Shown here one piece after another: positions 8,072-17,032 of a DNA stretch of 47,144 nucleotides (its first letter is position 1; each line of letters opens with the position of its first letter). The position numbers and the translations under genes were made by a program. The notes beneath the pieces are model-generated. The model ran no database searches. It saw only the letters and a program-made list of their open reading frames with translations, and was not told the origin of the DNA. Source of the DNA: Desulfovibrionaceae bacterium (GTDB lineage: Bacteria > Desulfobacterota > Desulfovibrionia > Desulfovibrionales > Desulfovibrionaceae); assembly GCA_029011315.1 (NCBI GenBank), contig JAQXLA010000011.1:1-47144 (forward strand). The letters are read 5' to 3'.

Positions 8072-8950
8072 ATGCAAACACTGCGCGCCAAAACAGGCGG
8101 ATTCTGCATGGGCGTCGGTCTGGCAATGCGAAAGCTGGATGAAACGCTGCAGAAAATCCGCTCCGGCAGCATTTCGGGAAGACTGGTCATGTACGGTCCG
8201 ATCATTCACAATCCTCAGGTACTGCGGGAATATTCAAATCAGGGCGTTATCCTTGCTCACTCTCCCGATGACATCCTTCCCGGAGACAATGTCGTTATCC
8301 GCGCCCATGGCATTCCCTGCACAGATGAGATCCGGCTGCAGAGCCTGGGAGCCATTCTGCAGGACGCGACCTGCCCGCGAGTCAAGCAGGCTCAGCTGGC
8401 TATTGCCGATGCGACAAGAGACGGAAAGCCGCTGTATCTTTTCGGAGAAGCGTCCCATCCGGAAGTACGGGGACTGATCTCCTACGCCAATGGCGCATAC
8501 CGCATTTTTTCAGATTTGGACGGTTTGATGTCCTGTTATCTGCCGGAAGATCAGCATATCGTTCTTGCAGCTCAGACAACTCAGGAACGGACTGTTTTCG
8601 ACGAAATGCGCATATGGCTCCAGAAACGGGCTGAAGTCACCGTTCTTTCTACAATATGCGATGCGACCAGAAGACGCCAGCAGGAAACGCTGGAAATGAC
8701 TCATCAGGTAGAAGCGATGATCGTCGTCGGAGGCCGCAACAGCGGCAACACGCGGCGCCTGGCCGATGTTGCCCAGAAAGGGGGCCTGCCCACATGGCTG
8801 GTAGAGACTCCAGATGAGCTGGAACAGCTTCCCTTGAAAAAATTTCAGCTCATCGGCATTACGGCCGGAGCCTCCACGCCAAAAAAACTTATAGATGCCG
8901 TAGAAAAGACTCTGCACGACTTCAACAGCCATCAGGATATGAAAAAATGA
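8072..8950 (+). CDS. ispH: 4-hydroxy-3-methylbut-2-enyl diphosphate reductase
   Basis: Last enzyme of the non-mevalonate isoprenoid pathway: an iron-sulfur enzyme that reduces HMBPP to IPP and DMAPP. The 292-residue protein has the three cluster cysteines in family context: GGFCMGV (about residue 12), DATCPRV (about 92) and STICDAT (about 190). It also has HNPQV, the AHG motif (RAHGIP) and GGRNSGNT. GGAGG sits 8 nt before the ATG. The stop overlaps the start of the next gene by 4 nt (ATGA), so the two are translationally coupled. Confidence 0.97.
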   Translation: MQTLRAKTGGFCMGVGLAMRKLDETLQKIRSGSISGRLVMYGPIIHNPQVLREYSNQGVILAHSPDDILPGDNVVIRAHGIPCTDEIRLQSLGAILQDATCPRVKQAQLAIADATRDGKPLYLFGEASHPEVRGLISYANGAYRIFSDLDGLMSCYLPEDQHIVLAAQTTQERTVFDEMRIWLQKRAEVTVLSTICDATRRRQQETLEMTHQVEAMIVVGGRNSGNTRRLADVAQKGGLPTWLVETPDELEQLPLKKFQLIGITAGASTPKKLIDAVEKTLHDFNSHQDMKK

Positions 8951-9642
8951 CTGAATTTCCCTCAGCTGTTCTGTTTGATCTGGATGGTACGCTGCTCGAT
9001 ACGCTTGAGGATCTGGGAACAGCAACCAATCGCATGCTGGCCGATATGGGGCTGCCTCAGCATCCTCTGAATGCCTATCGTCAGTTTCTGGGCGGTGGAC
9101 TGAAAATGCTGGTAAAACGCGCTCTGCCTCCCGAAGATCCTGCTCACACAGATCCGAAGCGCATGGCTTCGCTGATTGAACAGGCTGGAAAACACTATGA
9201 AGCCTGCCTGACAGACACCACCCGTCCCTATGACGGCATTCCGGATCTTCTGAATAGGCTTCAGGAAACAGGACGCGGGCTGGCGGTCGTGACGAACAAG
9301 CCGCATCTCTGGGCTGAACGCATCATCAGGCATTTTTTCCCTTCCGTGCCCTTCGCTCTGGTTCTCGGATCTTCAGAGATGACGCCTCACAAGCCGAATC
9401 CTTTAGGAGCCCTGAAAGCGGCATCGGAACTGCGGACTTCTCCAAAAAATACAGCCTTTGTAGGCGACAGCGATGTTGACATACAAACAGCACGCAATGC
9501 CGGAATGGTCTCCTTTGGAGCAGCCTGGGGATTTCGCGGCGAAATGGAACTGCGTCGATCCGGTGCGGATTTCATTCTCCAGCATCCCCATGACATGATT
9601 CATCTGATTCAGTCTGGATTCAACCAGCCTTCGATCCGCTAA
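8947..9642 (+). CDS. gph: HAD-family hydrolase, phosphoglycolate phosphatase-like
   Basis: The 231-residue protein has all four HAD motifs: LFDLDGTLLDT (I), VVTNKP (II), KPNP (III) and FVGDSDVDI (IV), with an alpha-helical cap between I and II typical of Gph. It would remove phosphate from 2-phosphoglycolate or a similar small substrate. The start codon overlaps the ispH stop. Its 3' end overlaps the converging ankyrin gene by 4 bp. The exact substrate is not determined by sequence. Confidence 0.88.
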   Translation: MTEFPSAVLFDLDGTLLDTLEDLGTATNRMLADMGLPQHPLNAYRQFLGGGLKMLVKRALPPEDPAHTDPKRMASLIEQAGKHYEACLTDTTRPYDGIPDLLNRLQETGRGLAVVTNKPHLWAERIIRHFFPSVPFALVLGSSEMTPHKPNPLGALKAASELRTSPKNTAFVGDSDVDIQTARNAGMVSFGAAWGFRGEMELRRSGADFILQHPHDMIHLIQSGFNQPSIR

Positions 9643-10607
9643 TGCGACTTTTTGCCGATCCCGGCGCGCTTCAGCAAGCCGGCTATATCAGCACGACCGT
9701 TTTCCATGGCATAATCCGCCGCCGTCCGGGACTCATTGTCCCGGATTCCCGGATCGGATCCTCGCGACAGGAGCAGTTTGACGATGCTCAAATGACCTCC
9801 TGCAGCCGCACCCATTAATGCAGTTCTGCCGGCTCTGTCCCGAACGTGTACGGATGCTCCGGCATTCAGCAAAAGCTGAACGTGTCGCACACGCCCCTCG
9901 CCAGCGGCCCATAAAAGAGGAGTGATGCCTTCGACATCACGCGCATCGACTTGAGAACCGCTCTGAAGCAAAAATTTTCCCGTTTCAAGACGGTTTTCCT
10001 CAAGGGCATACATTAACGCCGTCTTACTCATTTTGTCTGGGCGATCGATAACGGCTCCGGCCTGCAGCAGAAGCCGAACAGATCGTATCCTGCCGTTCGC
10101 CGCAGCAAACATCAGTGCCGTTCTTCCTTCGCCATCAGCAGCCTCCGGATAGGCACCGGCATCCAGAAGTTTTTTCACCATCCTCTCATCGCTGCTTACG
10201 CAAGCCCCCATCAGCGGTGTTTCGCCATATCGAGAAGCAAGGTTGGCATTGGCGCGCGCAGCCAGCAGACGATCTATGATCTGATTCTGTCCCCGAAAAG
10301 ACGCAATCAGCAGGGCTGTTTCACCGTGTTGTCCTCTGGCGTTGACGTTCGCCCTGCGGGCAATCAGCACATCCGTGAGCTTTACATGTCCGTAATAAGC
10401 GGCAATCATTAAAGGCGTTTCACCGTCAACACTGTATTGATTTGGCGACAGATCCTGCTGATCCAGCACCTTTTTAACAAAATCCGCGTCGCCTCGTTCA
10501 CATGCGGCGTAAAACGCTTCCAAATTGACAGTCGCCAAGACAGGACTGATCAAAAACGCCAGCAAAAAGCAGACTGAGGGAACCAGCCTGATCAGGAAGG
10601 AACTCAT
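9639..10607 (-). CDS. Secreted ankyrin-repeat protein A
   Basis: A signal peptide (SFLIRLVPSVCFLLAFLISP, cleavage near LAT) is followed by about nine ankyrin repeats filling the rest of the 322 residues, with the usual GETPLMIAAYYGH and GRTALMAA-type cores. It probably sits in the periplasm as a protein-binding scaffold; partners are unknown. The ATG at 10607 is preferred because GGAGG lies 7 nt upstream; the in-frame ATG at 10613 is only 1 nt from that site. It follows a second ankyrin gene in the same direction, and both follow a parB-like gene. The 3' end overlaps gph by 4 bp. Confidence 0.85.
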   Translation of the reverse strand: MSSFLIRLVPSVCFLLAFLISPVLATVNLEAFYAACERGDADFVKKVLDQQDLSPNQYSVDGETPLMIAAYYGHVKLTDVLIARRANVNARGQHGETALLIASFRGQNQIIDRLLAARANANLASRYGETPLMGACVSSDERMVKKLLDAGAYPEAADGEGRTALMFAAANGRIRSVRLLLQAGAVIDRPDKMSKTALMYALEENRLETGKFLLQSGSQVDARDVEGITPLLWAAGEGRVRHVQLLLNAGASVHVRDRAGRTALMGAAAGGHLSIVKLLLSRGSDPGIRDNESRTAADYAMENGRADIAGLLKRAGIGKKSH

Positions 10608-10646
10608 ATCCATGCCTCCGGCCTCAGGTATCCATAGAGACCTCTC

Positions 10647-11423
10647 TCAGCGTACGGCACCGTGACGCCTGAGGAGATTCTGCACCTCACCTCGCTTCTT
10701 TTCCCGAGCCGCAGTCAATGCCGTGCGGCCGTTTCTATCCTTCGCATTCACCTGAGCACCATACTCCAGTAGCATGGATACCAAAGGAATGCTGCCGATT
10801 TCTGAAGCCGCCATCAAAGGCGTAAATCCGGCAAAATCAGCAAGATTGACATCAGCTCCCGCTTGCAACAGAGATCGAACTACGGCCGTCTGCCCCACTG
10901 AAGAGGCCAGAAGCAGTGCTGTACAGCCGTCTTTGTCTCGAAGATTGACATCAGCACCATGCGCGATGAGCATCTCGGCAGTCTCTGCCATGCCTCTGAA
11001 CGAAGCTCTCATCAAAACTGTAAGGGAACTGCGCGATCGAGCATTGACATCTGCGCCCAGCTGAATGAGTACCGCACCGGTATCGGAATGACAATTCCTT
11101 CGGAACAGAGCATTCATCAGCACCGTCTCGCCATCCTTATCCCTGGCATTCACTTGAGCACCGTTTTCCACCAGCAGACGTACCGTCTCTGTTTTTCCGG
11201 ATGCCGCCGCCTCCATCAAAGGTGTGCGTCCATCTTCGTCAGTCTTATTGACATCCACATCTCCGCTGCGGAGCATGGTTCGTATACTGACAGTGCTGCC
11301 GTCAGCACAGGCCTGAAAAAAATCTCTTTCCTGAGGACTCAAGGCCAATGCATCCAATTCAGCAGTCAAAAGCATTCCTGCGGCCAAAGCTGCAGCAAGC
11401 ATTCTTTTCCTTGGTATTTTCAT
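10647..11423 (-). CDS. Secreted ankyrin-repeat protein B
   Basis: The 258-residue product has a positively charged N-terminus and hydrophobic core (MLAAALAAGMLLTAELDALA), then about seven ankyrin repeats (DGRTPLMEAAASGK, DGCTALLLASSVG). It resembles the neighbouring ankyrin gene in architecture and repeat phasing, so the two likely arose by duplication and then diverged. It lies between a parB-like gene (34 nt upstream) and ankyrin gene A (39 nt downstream), consistent with one operon. The role is unknown; such exported ankyrin proteins often bind envelope partners. Confidence 0.85.
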   Translation of the reverse strand: MKIPRKRMLAAALAAGMLLTAELDALALSPQERDFFQACADGSTVSIRTMLRSGDVDVNKTDEDGRTPLMEAAASGKTETVRLLVENGAQVNARDKDGETVLMNALFRRNCHSDTGAVLIQLGADVNARSRSSLTVLMRASFRGMAETAEMLIAHGADVNLRDKDGCTALLLASSVGQTAVVRSLLQAGADVNLADFAGFTPLMAASEIGSIPLVSMLLEYGAQVNAKDRNGRTALTAAREKKRGEVQNLLRRHGAVR

Positions 11424-11457
11424 AATTCCACCGAATAATCCAGCTGTTCAGAGCAGA

Positions 11458-12264
11458 TCAGCGGACGAAGTGAACGGTTTCCCTCAGAAGATCCGCTGCG
11501 GCAAGGACATCATCCACATATTTTTTCACCGTTTCCAACGTTTCCGGACTATAAGAAGCGTATTTTTCCAATTCCTCACGAATTTTCGTTAACCGAAACT
11601 CTGCGTTTTTGATATTAAATTCTTTGCCGGATCCCTGCTGTCTCTTTTTGACAACCGCAATTCCGCTACGGCGAGCGACCTTTTCCTTCAGCAAACGGAA
11701 GCCTTCCCGCTGAGCCTGCTCATCTCTTTTGCCTGCAATTTTTTTCAAATCGTGAAGGGAATACTGCTTCTGCTCCAGCAGTTCCTGCTGAATATCTGCG
11801 GGGAGACGATTCAACGACAGGATTTCTGAAATCGTGCTTTTTGCCAGATTAAAGCGCTCCTGAAGTTTCGCTCCTCGAACGCGAGGATTCCTTTCCCTAT
11901 ACTGTTTCAGTGCGATGGCTTTTTCCATCGGCGACAAATCATCCCTGAGCAAATTTTCCACCAAAGCCAGATCCTCGCTGTTTCCGGATACAATACGGGC
12001 AGGAATCTCCGTCCTTCCCATATTCTGAAAAGCCCGGAATCGGCGTTCTCCAGCCACAAGAAGAAAACGATCCCCGTTTTTCTTCACTGAAATGGCCTGA
12101 AGCAGGCCATCTGCTTCGATAGACTTTGTCAACGCTTCAAGGGCTTCGTCATCAAAATACTTGCGAGGCTGCAACTCATTGATATCTATTTGATCCAATG
12201 GAATAGAATACTGTTCGCCAATTTCATACTGATTCGTTTCCGCTTTCGCATCATGTCCGGTCAT
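11458..12264 (-). CDS. ParB/Spo0J-like partition protein, orphan
   Basis: The 268-residue protein has the ParB N-terminal CTPase domain: LQPRKYFDD, the VAGERRFRA box and ENLLRDDLSPMEKA. A helix-turn-helix follows (AKLQERFNLAKSTISEILSL) and a lysine-rich C-terminal part. ParB proteins load on parS sites and help segregate DNA. No parA is next to it, and the ankyrin genes follow, which is not the chromosomal arrangement. It could be a chromosomal ParB with parA elsewhere or a ParB-like regulator. The ATG at 12264 is chosen because AGGGGA is about 7 nt upstream; the start at 12303 lacks a site. Confidence 0.85.
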   Translation of the reverse strand: MTGHDAKAETNQYEIGEQYSIPLDQIDINELQPRKYFDDEALEALTKSIEADGLLQAISVKKNGDRFLLVAGERRFRAFQNMGRTEIPARIVSGNSEDLALVENLLRDDLSPMEKAIALKQYRERNPRVRGAKLQERFNLAKSTISEILSLNRLPADIQQELLEQKQYSLHDLKKIAGKRDEQAQREGFRLLKEKVARRSGIAVVKKRQQGSGKEFNIKNAEFRLTKIREELEKYASYSPETLETVKKYVDDVLAAADLLRETVHFVR

Positions 12265-12443
12265 GGCAAATCCCCTATATCCTAAGTACGTCTCTAACGT
12301 CATAAAGAAATATCAAAACATATCATCCTGTGTTGCCATTCATAGCGGGCGGTGTCAATATGCTTTCCTCAAAGGAGATGCGGCGGCTAACACCACGCAA
12401 ATCTGGCGAGGACTCCATCTGTAAACATCAGGGAGGATACACT

Positions 12444-13406
12444 ATGCATCCATTTTTTCCCATCATTCGCTCAGCATGCCAGGGGAAAAAAGCTGACGGC
12501 CCCCGGCATTCCGCTCGGGAGACTGCTGCAGCCTGGTGGCGTGCTGGACGCCCGGCTTTTTTCATCACGGATTTCATTCCCGTAGGACTGGCCTTCGTCC
12601 TGGCGTACCGATTTCTTGGATACTGGCCCTGGACGCTCTGCGGCATCATGCTGTTCTGCTGTTTCTGCCTGCATACCGTAGCCAATCTTGCCGATGAGCT
12701 TTTTGACTATCTCCAGGGAGTCGATCGAGAAGATACCATCGGGGGCACACATGTCATTCAAGGCAATTATATCAGCCCCAGAGAGCTTTTAGCAGCCATT
12801 ATTCTCCTGATTCTCGGTGCGGGGATCTCGGCTGTCTGGCTTATCATGCAGTGCGGGCAGCCTATTCTTTTTCTTATACTTCTTTTTTCGATCGCATCCG
12901 CTGTCTTTTATGTCGCTCCTCCCCTTTGCTACGGCTATCACGGATTTGGAGAACTCTCAGCCGGAATCAATATGGGATGCATCATGGTCTGCGCATCTTA
13001 TATGATCATGACAGGAAGTTTCTCTGCGTCCTGCTTGTCAGCATCCGTACCTGTCGGCATGATGGTGGCGGGAATTGTCTATTATCAAAATCTTCCGGAA
13101 ATCGAGACCGATCCCGCATCAGGCAAACACACGCTTCCCAGCATTATCGGCAAAAAGAACGCAGTCCTTCTATTCCGAATCTGGTGGCCAGCCGTCTGGC
13201 TTTGGATGAGCCTGCTCTGGATCTGCGGCATCACAGGTCCGATTGTCCTGCTTTGGATCCTTACGATACCTCTTTACCTGACAGCGTGCCGTCATCTTCG
13301 CAACGTGCGCGAATGGCTTGAATTGGACGATTACGGCTACATCGTTCGCCGGCTGTATCTGTTTAACGGCATCATTCTTGTACTGAGCGCATTTTTTCAG
13401 GAATAA
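12444..13406 (+). CDS. UbiA-family prenyltransferase, MenA-like
   Basis: A 320-residue integral membrane protein with about eight hydrophobic helices. The first prenyl-diphosphate/Mg site reads NLADELFDYLQG followed by DRED, and GGTHVIQGNYISP matches the stretch after it in 1,4-dihydroxy-2-naphthoate prenyltransferases. The second Asp-rich site is in NLPEIETDPASGK. It probably attaches a polyprenyl chain to a quinone ring in menaquinone synthesis; whether the acceptor is DHNA or a futalosine-route product is not visible. GGGAGG lies 7 nt before the chosen ATG at 12444; upstream in-frame starts would add a non-family tail. Confidence 0.85.
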   Translation: MHPFFPIIRSACQGKKADGPRHSARETAAAWWRAGRPAFFITDFIPVGLAFVLAYRFLGYWPWTLCGIMLFCCFCLHTVANLADELFDYLQGVDREDTIGGTHVIQGNYISPRELLAAIILLILGAGISAVWLIMQCGQPILFLILLFSIASAVFYVAPPLCYGYHGFGELSAGINMGCIMVCASYMIMTGSFSASCLSASVPVGMMVAGIVYYQNLPEIETDPASGKHTLPSIIGKKNAVLLFRIWWPAVWLWMSLLWICGITGPIVLLWILTIPLYLTACRHLRNVREWLELDDYGYIVRRLYLFNGIILVLSAFFQE

Positions 13407-13436
13407 TGCCTGAAGTTATCTCAGAAAGCCATTTCT

Positions 13437-13865
13437 TCAGGCGTCTTCTTCGTCAAATCCGGGAAGGCGCCTATCTATTTTGCATCCCATCGACATGGCA
13501 ACAGCGACTTCCCGTCCCTCTCCATCAAAAATGCGAATATCATATGAACAAATCTTTCGTCCTTCACGCACAGGTCTGGCAACGGCTCTGACAGGGCCGA
13601 TCATACAGGCACGCAGGTACGAAATGGAAACCTGCATGCCGACACAGGCATCGCCGTTTCTGTTGCAGATGGCCGCAAAAGCCAAATCTGCCAACGTAAA
13701 AAGCACGCCTCCGTGAGCGGCATTCATGCCGTTTCTATGGCATGCCTTCAACTCCATTTCCGCAACGCAGTGTGCATCATCCAGCTCTGTAATCGAGATG
13801 CCGAGCATCGTACCGAAATGATCATGCTCGGCAAAATGACGGCTCACCTTTTCAAGACTGACCAT
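13437..13865 (-). CDS. Hotdog-fold thioesterase, PaaI-like
   Basis: The 142-residue product is a hotdog thioesterase of the PaaI type: MNAAHGGVLFTLADLAFA carries the HGG motif and the catalytic acidic residue in the helix. It hydrolyses an acyl-CoA, probably aromatic, but the substrate is not set by sequence. GGGAGG precedes the ATG at 13865 by about 8 nt; the longer frame would start inside the tRNA-Arg gene and is rejected. It is separated from the tRNA by a strong terminator. Confidence 0.85.
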   Translation of the reverse strand: MVSLEKVSRHFAEHDHFGTMLGISITELDDAHCVAEMELKACHRNGMNAAHGGVLFTLADLAFAAICNRNGDACVGMQVSISYLRACMIGPVRAVARPVREGRKICSYDIRIFDGEGREVAVAMSMGCKIDRRLPGFDEEDA

Positions 13866-13907
13866 AAAAATATTCCCTCCCTGATGCCTTAATAAAACTA
13901 ATAAAAC

Positions 13908-13941
13908 AAAAAAGGATCCGAAACAATCCGGATCCTTTTTT
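13908..13941. terminator. Bidirectional terminator between tRNA-Arg and the thioesterase
   Basis: GGATCCG/CGGATCC stem with a 7-nt loop flanked by A6 and T6. On the minus strand it ends the tRNA-Arg transcript. Confidence 0.85.
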
Positions 13942-13942
13942 A

Positions 13943-14019
13943 TGGCGCGCCTGGAAGGAATCGAACCCTCGACCAAGAGCTTAGAAGGCTCCTGCTCTAT
14001 CCGACTGAGCTACAGACGC
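13943..14019 (-). tRNA. tRNA-Arg (anticodon TCT)
   Basis: The 77-nt gene has acceptor GCGTCTG paired with CAGGCGC, discriminator G and encoded CCA. The D-arm is TAGCTCAGTCGG, the anticodon loop CTTCTAA gives TCT, and the T-arm GAGGGTTCGATTCCTTC fits tRNA. It decodes AGA. Confidence 0.95.
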
Positions 14020-14032
14020 ACGACATGTTTTG

Positions 14033-14061
14033 TTCATACGCCAAGTTTTATTCTCCGTCAA
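14033..14061 (-). promoter_or_regulatory. Promoter of tRNA-Arg
   Basis: TTGACG (14061-14056) and TATGAA (14038-14033) are 17 bp apart on the minus strand, just upstream of the tRNA and just after the stop of the Tim44-like gene. Confidence 0.5.
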
Positions 14062-14066
14062 CTCTT

Positions 14067-14996
14067 TCACATCGTCTGCTGAATGCCGTCCAGCTTCCAT
14101 GTTTCGCCGTCATTTCGGCAGAAGTGCCAGACTTCTCGCACAGTTGAGACCTCCTGAGATGACGGATCTTCCCGCAGCTTGACTTCGAAATAGACCTGAG
14201 CCCGTTCCGGCTTTTCTTCGAAATCCGTTTCCAGCAACGAGGCATTCACAAGCAATATTTCCGTTTTGCAAGGCTTTGGATCCGCCTCAGCCTGTCGCCG
14301 AATCTCATCCATAAACGCCGGCGTGGAGAACTGAGCGATGTCATCCAGATCGCGGCGATCCCATGATTCGTTCATGCGCACATACACCGCACGGGCACCT
14401 TTCATGAAATCTTCCTGATCAAAACTGTCCGGCACGCTTCGCTCTGAGGCAGCCCTTCCATATCCTGCGGCGGCAGCCCCTGCAGGCACTCCAGTCTGCC
14501 GGCCGTTGCCGGAAGCCAAATCTTCCCACATACTGGTATTGGAAGGAACGGCCTGTTCCTGAACGGGTGCCTCATTCCGGCGCACAGCTTCAGCAGACTG
14601 AGACGATGCCCTGCGGCGCAAAAATCTTACGAGGAAAAAAGCAAGAGCACCGAACAGCAGGATATCGATCATGCCAAATCCTCCAAAACCGCCCCCAAAC
14701 AGAGACCCGAGCAACGTACCTGCCAGCAAACCGCCAAGAATTCCGCCAAACAGACCTCCACGGCTCGGGCGAGATGCAGCAGTATTCGCAGCGGACGTGT
14801 TCTGATTGCGGCTGTAGGCATTCTGCTGCCTGAAAGAGGAAGAGGGAGCCGGATTCTTCGCGGGCACGCTCATGTATGAACGTCCTCCGAAAGACCGTCC
14901 TCCTCCGATCCGAGCCGCATCGGCATCAGGAATAAGACAGGCGATGAGTCCAGCCGTCAGCAAAGCACAGCATATTTTTTTGAAATAGCACATCAT
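14067..14996 (-). CDS. Tim44-like domain membrane protein
   Basis: The 309-residue protein has a signal sequence ending near ADA, a low-complexity Ser/Gly/Asn region, then a glycine-rich hydrophobic stretch (LFGGILGGLLAGTLLGSLFG) and a second helix (IDILLFGALAFFLVRFLRRR). The C-terminal 130 residues match the Tim44-like fold: FMKGARAVYVRMNESWDRRDLDDIAQFSTPAF, then a beta sheet ending KLDGIQQ. Related bacterial proteins are membrane-anchored with the domain in the cytoplasm; their role is unclear. It follows a DUF4198-like gene by 35 nt. AAAGGAG lies just before the ATG. Confidence 0.8.
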   Translation of the reverse strand: MMCYFKKICCALLTAGLIACLIPDADAARIGGGRSFGGRSYMSVPAKNPAPSSSFRQQNAYSRNQNTSAANTAASRPSRGGLFGGILGGLLAGTLLGSLFGGGFGGFGMIDILLFGALAFFLVRFLRRRASSQSAEAVRRNEAPVQEQAVPSNTSMWEDLASGNGRQTGVPAGAAAAGYGRAASERSVPDSFDQEDFMKGARAVYVRMNESWDRRDLDDIAQFSTPAFMDEIRRQAEADPKPCKTEILLVNASLLETDFEEKPERAQVYFEVKLREDPSSQEVSTVREVWHFCRNDGETWKLDGIQQTM

Positions 14997-15031
14997 ATCG
15001 CTCCTTTACAGTACAGAAAAATTTTACAGGT

Positions 15032-16009
15032 CTATTGAAGTGGTGCCACGTAAACCAGCATATTGGTACATATTGTCCGTGGCTTCAGCTCTCCGGACGG
15101 AGATTTCAGAGGATCGGCATCCATGGAAGAGGAAAACAGCCACCAGCCAGATACAGGACAGACAAAGCCGAATCTTCCATCCCCATCCGCCATCAGTTCC
15201 TGAGTCGGAAAAGCAGGCCATGCATTGGACTTATTGCTCTTCATTTTCGACTGCAGCGGCGCTTTTCCTAGAAAAGCAACCTTGACCAGTGCTCCGGAGA
15301 CACTTTTGCCTCCGCGCATAATTTTTCCTCCGAACATCATTCCGGATCGTAACCCGGAAATACGAACTGTCGGCTGCACAGCGAACCCCGAAGATTCAAG
15401 ATTCCACCCGACATCTGAACCTCCGACAGGCACTTGCACGCGGGAAATAAACTGCAGAAAACGATCCTGTTCTTCCATCCACATCGGTTTTGTGTGCAGA
15501 ATAAACTGATGCATGCCGGCATGGGTCACAGGAACAGAGGCTTTCCAGCCAGCATTTCTATGCTTCCCGTTTTCTTCAAGCAGAGCAAGATGTTCACTTC
15601 GCTTTTCCTCAGATCCGGACAAGCAGGCAACAGAAAAAGCGTTGGGGTATTCCATCTCCACGGTTGAACCGTTGCGGGCATCAATTGCCCCTATCACGAA
15701 ATTCAGATTCTGTTTTGTTGTTGTGTCTGCCAGAGGAACGGCCGTTTTATCCGGAAGAACAATACAGAATGTCAGATCTTTCCGAATCGCTTCAGCAATG
15801 CGGCTCATCTTATCTGCTTCACGCATTGCTGAATCATTCTGAAGCGGCAAAGCAGAAGTCTGCACAGAGACTTTCTGTTTTTTGTCCACAGAAACCGCAG
15901 CATCCTCCGCACGAACTTCAGAAGAGTCGAACTGCGCCAGCGAAAAAGCTGTCATGGCAGCCAACACTGCTGCTGTCATGCCTTTTTTCGGAACAGATCC
16001 AGATTGCAT
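15032..16009 (-). CDS. Periplasmic DUF4198-like protein
   Basis: From the ATG at 16009 (AAGG about 5 nt upstream; an adjacent ATG at 16012 is nearly touching it) the product is about 325 residues. The N-terminus is a signal peptide ending near VRA. The C-terminal half alternates beta strands in the DUF4198/NikM-like pattern (GMHQFILHTKPMWMEEQDRF, then SGALVKVAFLGKAP and a final DGDGRFGFVCPVSGWWLFS). Such proteins are periplasmic and often linked to metal or envelope functions. The family match is my recognition and not proven. It may be co-transcribed with the Tim44-like gene downstream. The longer frame up to 16288 overlaps the dehydrogenase gene and is rejected. Confidence 0.7.
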   Translation of the reverse strand: MQSGSVPKKGMTAAVLAAMTAFSLAQFDSSEVRAEDAAVSVDKKQKVSVQTSALPLQNDSAMREADKMSRIAEAIRKDLTFCIVLPDKTAVPLADTTTKQNLNFVIGAIDARNGSTVEMEYPNAFSVACLSGSEEKRSEHLALLEENGKHRNAGWKASVPVTHAGMHQFILHTKPMWMEEQDRFLQFISRVQVPVGGSDVGWNLESSGFAVQPTVRISGLRSGMMFGGKIMRGGKSVSGALVKVAFLGKAPLQSKMKSNKSNAWPAFPTQELMADGDGRFGFVCPVSGWWLFSSSMDADPLKSPSGELKPRTICTNMLVYVAPLQ

Positions 16010-16103
16010 CATTTCCTTCAAACCCTTACAGTTAATTTTATCCTGCTGTACTCGAAAAGACAAAAAAGCAGAGCTAAGGTCAGGTTGCAGCAAAACCGGA
16101 ATG

Positions 16104-17006
16104 TTACCTACCCGATTTCTGTTCAGGCAGACCAATACCGGGCACGGTTTTGATAATAGCCGCATCAGCTTCCTTTCCATATCCGGCAGCATGCGCTTCA
16201 ACAAATCTCTGCAGTGCCGCAGAAGCAAGAGGCACCGGCATGCTCTGTTCCAAAGACGTCTGCGTGACAATCCCGAGATCCTTAACAAAGATATCCACTG
16301 TACTTAACGGAGTATAGTCTCCGCTGACAACATGTTTCATGCGGGTTTCAAACATCCAGGAATTGGCCGCAGCACTTGTGATAACCGCATAGATATCCTC
16401 AGCCTGCAGCCCCATACGCAATCCCAGCGCCATAGCCTCCGCCGCGACAGCAATGTGCGCTCCAGCAAGAAGCTGATTGACTACCTTCATCGCCGATCCC
16501 CGACCGGGACGATCTCCCAGACGGCGAACCGAGGAAGCCATAGCGGACAATGCCGTTTCCGCAGCAGCAAAAGCTTCTTCCGATCCGGAAGCCATGATAC
16601 TCAGCTGACCTGCAGCAGACTGTGCCGGTCCTCCGGAAACAGGAGCATCAAGATACAGGATGCCCATGCTTTCCAGACGATCACCAACCGATTCCGAAAA
16701 TGCCGGCTTAACGGTGACACAGCTGATAACGAGACTGCCCCTTTTCAATTCTGCTGCGGCTCCATGATTGCCGAACAGAACCTGTTCAACCTGTTCTGCA
16801 TTGACAACGCACAGAATCAGAACATCAGTCTGCGCCGCAAATTCCGCTACATCGGCACTGGTTCTTCCCCCTAGTGCTTCAAAAGCTTTTCTTGAACGCT
16901 CACTGCGATTGCATCCAACAGGATTCAACCCCGCACGCAGCAGGGACTGCGCAACCCCGAAGCCTATTGATCCCAGTCCGACAACAGCATAATTTTTCCG
17001 AGACAT
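16104..17006 (-). CDS. 3-hydroxyisobutyrate dehydrogenase-family reductase (GarR/LtnD-like)
   Basis: A 300-residue beta-hydroxyacid dehydrogenase: NAD(P) motif GLGSIGFGVA at residue 10, substrate motif DAPVSGGPAQSAAGQLSIM at about 120, and catalytic lysine in MKVVNQLLAGAH at about 172. Tartronate semialdehyde reductase (GarR/GlxR) and L-threonate dehydrogenase (LtnD) both look like this. It lies 26 nt after a hydroxypyruvate isomerase-like gene, supporting a small acid-sugar module: hydroxypyruvate to tartronate semialdehyde to D-glycerate, or the 2-oxo-tetronate route. No carboligase, kinase or aldolase is adjacent. AGGAAG precedes the ATG at 17006. Confidence 0.88.
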   Translation of the reverse strand: MSRKNYAVVGLGSIGFGVAQSLLRAGLNPVGCNRSERSRKAFEALGGRTSADVAEFAAQTDVLILCVVNAEQVEQVLFGNHGAAAELKRGSLVISCVTVKPAFSESVGDRLESMGILYLDAPVSGGPAQSAAGQLSIMASGSEEAFAAAETALSAMASSVRRLGDRPGRGSAMKVVNQLLAGAHIAVAAEAMALGLRMGLQAEDIYAVITSAAANSWMFETRMKHVVSGDYTPLSTVDIFVKDLGIVTQTSLEQSMPVPLASAALQRFVEAHAAGYGKEADAAIIKTVPGIGLPEQKSGR

Positions 17007-17032
17007 GATTTCTTCCTGCTCTGAGACATGTT

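Noticed and set aside
15032..16288. A 418-residue start for the DUF4198-like gene
   Set aside because: The extra N-terminus is an arginine-rich shadow of the dehydrogenase gene; a signal peptide and ribosome-binding site mark the later start.
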